NCBI GenBank assembly: GCA_031216755.1
Contig: JARUHG010000001.1
Span: 1,612,001 to 1,676,000, forward strand
From: Lysobacter arvi
Lineage (GTDB): Bacteria > Pseudomonadota > Gammaproteobacteria > Xanthomonadales > Xanthomonadaceae
Length of the DNA: 64,000 nt
Reading direction: 5' to 3'
Shown: piece after piece, positions 60,221-64,000 of the stretch
Layout of the letters: every line of letters begins with the position of its first letter
How positions within the stretch are numbered: the first letter of the stretch is position 1
The notes under the pieces: model-generated
What the model saw: the letters and a program-made list of their open reading frames with translations, nothing else
Database searches by the model: none
Told to the model about the DNA's origin: nothing
Program-made: the position numbers and the translations under genes

Positions 60221-61951
60221 TTACTTCGGGCGGGCGGGCGATTTCCTGCCGGCCGGCTTGGCGGGCTTGGCGGGCTTGGCGGGCTTTGCGGGCTTTGCGT
60301 CAGCTGACGCCGCCGGCTTCGGGGACTTCGCGGTTTTCGGCTTCGCCGCGGGCGTCCCTTCGGCCTTCGCTTTCGACGGTGCCTTGGCGACCTTCGGCGG
60401 CGTTCCGGCCGAACCGGCGGGCATGAGCAACGCGTTCGCCTCGATCCAGTGCAGCGCCGATGCGGTCAGCGCCCGGGCGGAAGCGGCGATGTCGTCGGCC
60501 GCGTCGACTTGCTGATCGTTGCGGAGCAGCGTCAGAACGCCCTCGCCGATCGCGGCCACCACCGCGTCGGCAAGCTGGGTGACATCGCGCTGTCCGTCCA
60601 GGCGCTGGAGCAGGAAGCGCTGCAGCGTATCCGGCCACACCGCGTTGTGCCATTCGTTGAACAATGCGACCGGAACATCGGCCAGACCGGCGAGCGTGCG
60701 CACTTCCGCGCGCGCCTCGGGGCGTTCGGTCGATGCCGTGGCCGAGACCGGCTCGCGCCGGAACATGACGGCATTGCCGACGATCAGCGCGTTGACGAAG
60801 CCCAGCACGCGATCGGCCTCTTCCGGCTGCGCGTCGAGCAGCGCCTGCACGGACACCGTCGCCGGCCACGCGGCATTCAGCGCGGCGATCGTGCGCAGCG
60901 TCGGCTCGGTCGTCGCGCGCACGGTCTGCTCGCCGTCGAGGTAGCGCCACTGCGTATCGTCGCCGTCGACCGATCGGTAGCGACCGGCGATGTGCAGCTG
61001 CGCGATGCGGTTGCCGTCCAGTCGATACCGGATCGCGTCCGCGCGCTCGGCGCGAACCAGCAGCGTCTGGCGGAACGTGCGGTTGCACAGGAAGTCGATC
61101 AGTTGCTCCAGCGCGACCTGGTCGCCGCCGCATTCGTTGCGCAGCGGTTCGGCCGCGTTGCCGTAGTTCGAGGCGAACATCGCGGCGACGGCTGCTTCGC
61201 CCAGGTAATCCAGGCCGTGCGCACGTGCGGCGCCGACGAAATCCCGGAAATAGCACGGCGCATTGCAGAGCTCGAGGTATTCGTGTGCGAGGTAATGATC
61301 GGCCCCTTCGCGCACGGTCTGGAGATCGTTCTCGATCACCTTCGCCAGCAGGCTGTCTGAGGGCGCCATCTCGTGCAGGAACTCGATCATGCCGCGCGCG
61401 TAGGCAAGCCGCTCGCCCGCCGACGCGCGCGCGCCGCCGCGCAGCAGCATCGCGTCGCGCACGACTTCCTTGGTTTTCCAGCCCGGGTAGGTGTTGTAGC
61501 TCACGTATGCGATGCCGTCCGGCGAGAGCAGCGCGCCGCAGATCCGGAGGGTCGCCTCGCGCACCTCGTCGGGCACCCAGCTGTACACGCCGTGGCAAAC
61601 GATGTAGTCGAACGTTCCCAGCGAAGCGTCCAGATCGGCGATGTTGCCCTGGAGCAGGCGCACGTTCTGAAGCCCCATCGCGTCCACCGCACGCCGGCCG
61701 GCCTCGATCTGCACGGGGGACAGGTCGATGCCCACGACCTGGGCCTGCGGGTGACGGATGGCGAACGGGATCAGGTTCCCGCCCGAGGCGCAGCCCAGTT
61801 CCAGCACGCGGGCATGCTCGATGGCGGGCGCGTCCAGTCCGAACAGATGGGCCACCGAGGCCAGGTGTTCCGGCGCGCTCAGCCTGAACGCGTGGGAGGT
61901 GTACGGCACCTCGTCGTAGGTGTTGCCGATGCGCTCGATCAGGTTGGTCAT
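60221..61951 (-). CDS. SAM-dependent methyltransferase with regulatory domain and H1-like tail
   Basis: The 576-residue protein has a class I methyltransferase domain (about 30-220; SAM motif VLELGCASGGNLIPFA, acidic VVGIDLSPVQIEAG) and then a methyltransferase regulatory domain (about 220-300; PF10119 type) of the kind fused in Rickettsia protein-lysine methyltransferases PKMT1/2. A further, less clear region extends to about 500. The last 70 residues are a Lys/Pro/Ala tail with (PAKPAK)n repeats, like histone H1 and AlgP. A protein-lysine methyltransferase is the best guess; the substrate is unknown. It stands alone between hairpins. Confidence 0.8.
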   Translation of the reverse strand: MTNLIERIGNTYDEVPYTSHAFRLSAPEHLASVAHLFGLDAPAIEHARVLELGCASGGNLIPFAIRHPQAQVVGIDLSPVQIEAGRRAVDAMGLQNVRLLQGNIADLDASLGTFDYIVCHGVYSWVPDEVREATLRICGALLSPDGIAYVSYNTYPGWKTKEVVRDAMLLRGGARASAGERLAYARGMIEFLHEMAPSDSLLAKVIENDLQTVREGADHYLAHEYLELCNAPCYFRDFVGAARAHGLDYLGEAAVAAMFASNYGNAAEPLRNECGGDQVALEQLIDFLCNRTFRQTLLVRAERADAIRYRLDGNRIAQLHIAGRYRSVDGDDTQWRYLDGEQTVRATTEPTLRTIAALNAAWPATVSVQALLDAQPEEADRVLGFVNALIVGNAVMFRREPVSATASTERPEARAEVRTLAGLADVPVALFNEWHNAVWPDTLQRFLLQRLDGQRDVTQLADAVVAAIGEGVLTLLRNDQQVDAADDIAASARALTASALHWIEANALLMPAGSAGTPPKVAKAPSKAKAEGTPAAKPKTAKSPKPAASADAKPAKPAKPAKPAKPAGRKSPARPK

Positions 61952-62118
61952 GAAACCACCGCAGTGGGAAAGGAGCGGGATTTTCTCCAGCCGCGCGCGC
62001 GCGCCGGAATCAGACCTATCCGATATTCCGCCCCGGGGTCAGGCGGGGGTCGCGCGCCCGCCACGTCGATGTCCGAATCCGGCCAGTCCGAGCCGGCCGG
62101 CGGTGCTAGCCTGCGTGC

Positions 62119-63711
62119 ATGTCCCACGCTGCCCTCGCCTCACACGTCCATGCCGACACCCTGCCCGCCTTCCAGGTGTGCGAGCAGGCCCGCCGCACGC
62201 GCGATGCGCGGTTCGACGGCCTGTTCTTCACGGCGGTGTTGAGTACCCGCATCTATTGCCGGCCCGTGTGCCCCGCGGTGACGGCCAAGCGCGTGGTGTA
62301 TTTCCGCCACGCCGCGGCAGCCGAAGCGGCCGGGTACCGTCCGTGCCTGCGCTGCCGGCCGGAGCTGTCGCCCGACGACGGCAGCTGGCGGCGCGGCGAC
62401 GCGGCCATCGCCCGCGCGCTCAAGCTGATCGACGACGGCGCGCTGTCCGAGCAGCCGCTTGCCGCACTCGCCCAGCGCGTGGGCATCGGCGAACGCCAGT
62501 TGCGCCGCCTGTTCGTCGAACGCGTCGGCGTCGCGCCGATCGGCGTGCATGGCACGCGCCGGCTGCTGTTCGCCAAGCAGCTGCTGACCGAGACGGACCT
62601 GCCGATCACCCAGATCGCGCTGGCGTCCGGATTCGCCAGCCTGCGCCGCTTCAACGACGCCTTCCGGACCGCCTACCGCATGGCGCCGCGCGATCTGCGC
62701 AAGGGCCGCAGCGAGGCGGCCGAGGGCGGCGACGTGCTCACCCTGCGGTTGGGCTATCGCCCGCCGTACGACTTCGCAGCGATGCTGGATTTCCTGCGCG
62801 GCCGCGCCTTGCCGGGGGTGGAAGTGGTCGACGATCACAGCTACGCGCGTGTCATCGGCCCGATCGAACGCCCCGGCTGGCTGCGCGTGAGCCACTGGCA
62901 CGACGGCGCGCACGGGCGAGAGCACGCGCTGAAACTGGAGCTGCATGGAACGCCGCCCGCGCGCCTGCTCGAGATCGTGCAGCGCCTGCGCCGCATGTTC
63001 GATCTGGACGCCGATCCGCAAGCCATCGCCGACACGCTGTCGACCGACGCGCGGCTGAAGCCGCTGCTCGCACAACGCCCCGGACTGCGCCTGCCCAGCG
63101 GGTGGGACGGATTCGAGATCGCGGTGCGCGCGATCATCGGCCAGCAGGTCAGCGTGGCCGCCGCGCGCACGCTCGCGTCGCGGCTTGCGCGCAAGTACGG
63201 GCAGGCACTGCCGCAGCCTTTCTTGGACGCGCGCGTGTCGGACGGCCTCGCGCATCTTTTCCCGACGCCCGACGCGCTCGTGGACGCCGACCTGGAATCG
63301 ATCGGCCTCATCCGTTCGCGCGCGCAGACCGTTCGCGGCGTCGCCCGCGCGTTGCTCGAAGGGCGCGTGGACTTCCGGCGCGAACGCACGCTCGAGGATT
63401 TCGTGTCGCGTTGGGTCGCGCTGCCCGGAATCGGCCCGTGGACGGCGCAGTACATCGCGCTGCGTTCGCTCGGTCATCCGGACGCGTTCCCGGTCGAAGA
63501 CCTGGTGCTGCAAAAAGCGCTGCCCGCCGATGGCTCGCGCATGGGCGCGAAGGCGCTGGCGGCGCGCGCGGAAGCGTGGCGGCCGTGGCGCGGGTATGCG
63601 GTGATCCACCTCTGGCGCGATTCGATGCCGCCGGCCGCAGTGCGCGCGGACGCGCCGGTGCGCGGCAAGCGCCGCGCGGTTCGCGCGGCCGGCGCTGAGG
63701 CGACCGCATGA
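62119..63711 (+). CDS. alkA: Ada-N / AraC / AlkA fusion DNA glycosylase
   Basis: The 530-residue protein joins three parts: an Ada zinc/phosphotriester domain with Cys47, Cys51, Cys76 and Cys79 (IYCRPVC...GYRPCLRCRP), an AraC HTH (about 90-190), and an AlkA glycosylase (N-domain about 205-315; HhH-GPD with LPGIGPWTA 435-443 and catalytic Asp461 in DAFPVEDLVLQKAL). It both senses methylphosphotriesters and removes 3-methyladenine. It lacks the Ada C-terminal methyltransferase, which is supplied by the next gene, ogt, overlapping by 4 bp. Confidence 0.93.
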   Translation: MSHAALASHVHADTLPAFQVCEQARRTRDARFDGLFFTAVLSTRIYCRPVCPAVTAKRVVYFRHAAAAEAAGYRPCLRCRPELSPDDGSWRRGDAAIARALKLIDDGALSEQPLAALAQRVGIGERQLRRLFVERVGVAPIGVHGTRRLLFAKQLLTETDLPITQIALASGFASLRRFNDAFRTAYRMAPRDLRKGRSEAAEGGDVLTLRLGYRPPYDFAAMLDFLRGRALPGVEVVDDHSYARVIGPIERPGWLRVSHWHDGAHGREHALKLELHGTPPARLLEIVQRLRRMFDLDADPQAIADTLSTDARLKPLLAQRPGLRLPSGWDGFEIAVRAIIGQQVSVAAARTLASRLARKYGQALPQPFLDARVSDGLAHLFPTPDALVDADLESIGLIRSRAQTVRGVARALLEGRVDFRRERTLEDFVSRWVALPGIGPWTAQYIALRSLGHPDAFPVEDLVLQKALPADGSRMGAKALAARAEAWRPWRGYAVIHLWRDSMPPAAVRADAPVRGKRRAVRAAGAEATA

Positions 63712-64000
63712 TCCGCTACGCCACCATGCCCAGCCCCGTCGGACCGCTGTTGCTGGCGGCCAGCGACGGTGGACTGCACCTCATCGAGTTCCAGAACCCG
63801 CGACATCCCATGTCGCGCTGCGAGGCATGGGAGCCGCGCGAGTGCGATGTCATACGCGCAGCGGCGTCTCAACTGGACGCGTACTTCGACGGACGCCGCC
63901 GCGACTTCGACTTGCCCCTGGCGCCGCGTGGCACCGCCTTCCAGCTCGAAGTGTGGCGCACGCTGGCGTCGATTCCGTACGGCGAAACCATCAGCTACGC
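63708..64000 (+). CDS. ogt: Methylated-DNA--protein-cysteine methyltransferase, 5' part
   Basis: Ogt removes O6-alkyl groups from guanine by transferring them to its own Cys. The 97 visible residues show MIRYATMPSPVGPLLLAASDGGLHLIEF, QLDAYFDGRRRDFDLPLAPRGTAFQLEVWRTLASIPYGETISY; the active PCHRV segment lies beyond the window end. The ATG is within the stop of the AlkA fusion (ATGA), so the pair is co-translated, reproducing an adaptive-response operon. Confidence 0.93.
   Translation, partial: MIRYATMPSPVGPLLLAASDGGLHLIEFQNPRHPMSRCEAWEPRECDVIRAAASQLDAYFDGRRRDFDLPLAPRGTAFQLEVWRTLASIPYGETISY

Overview
The window is about 64 kb of high-GC chromosomal DNA. Core gene content and order (miaA-hfq-hflX-hflK-hflC-purA; rlmE-ftsH-folP; surE-pcm-yqaA-nlpD; ispD-ispF-truD; kdsA-eno-ftsB) point to a gammaproteobacterium of the Xanthomonadaceae, most likely Lysobacter or a close relative. 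That placement is inferred from gene order, base composition and intergenic repeat types, not from a database search. I see no rRNA, tRNA, CRISPR array, insertion sequence or prophage.

Region 1 (1-25.4 kb) is housekeeping and almost entirely on the minus strand. It holds the miaA/hfq/hfl/purA cluster, folP and ftsH with rlmE and yhbY, the surE-pcm-yqaA-nlpD stationary-phase/envelope cluster, the isoprenoid genes ispD/ispF with truD, then ftsB, eno, kdsA and pyrG, and finally parE on the plus strand. Many genes overlap by 4 bp (ATGA), so translation is probably coupled. The most striking non-coding object lies between folP and miaA (about 5.7-6.4 kb). It is an array of five degenerate units, each carrying a 17-bp palindrome TCCACA-N5-TGTGGA made of two opposed 9-mers that resemble DnaA boxes.

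Region 2 (25.5-45.6 kb) is mixed accessory and metabolic. It contains a PQQ-like propeller lipoprotein; a tight minus-strand set DUF418 / FAD oxidoreductase / glutathione reductase / N-formylglutamate amidohydrolase; slyD; two tandem NlpC/P60 peptidases; a thioesterase/FMN-reductase pair; a subclass B3 metallo-beta-lactamase overlapping a NUDIX hydrolase; a dicarboxylate/glutamate-type symporter; an alkaline phosphatase lipoprotein; a hairpin-rich non-coding repeat at 41.69-41.99 kb; a ClpP-fold-like lipoprotein; and an alkyl-sulfatase-type metallo-hydrolase.

Region 3 (45.7-64 kb) holds many exported or regulatory genes: a sugar-dehydrogenase-type propeller lipoprotein; a Tat-type alpha/beta hydrolase divergent from an XRE regulator with repeated CAGGTCATG sites between them; a dihaem cytochrome c; acetyltransferase and MATE pump; a phosphotriesterase-family protein; hutU divergent from a TetR regulator that may be translated leaderless; several small secreted proteins; a nucleotide pyrophosphatase lipoprotein; a methyltransferase with a histone-H1-like tail; and a DNA-alkylation repair pair (Ada-N/AraC/AlkA fusion followed by ogt, cut by the window end).

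No gene cluster here looks like a classical undescribed defence or biosynthetic system. The best candidate for something new is the 5.7-6.4 kb palindrome array. It could be a DnaA-binding or titration locus, a family of structured RNAs, or a dispersed lineage-specific repeat. The sequence alone cannot decide between these.
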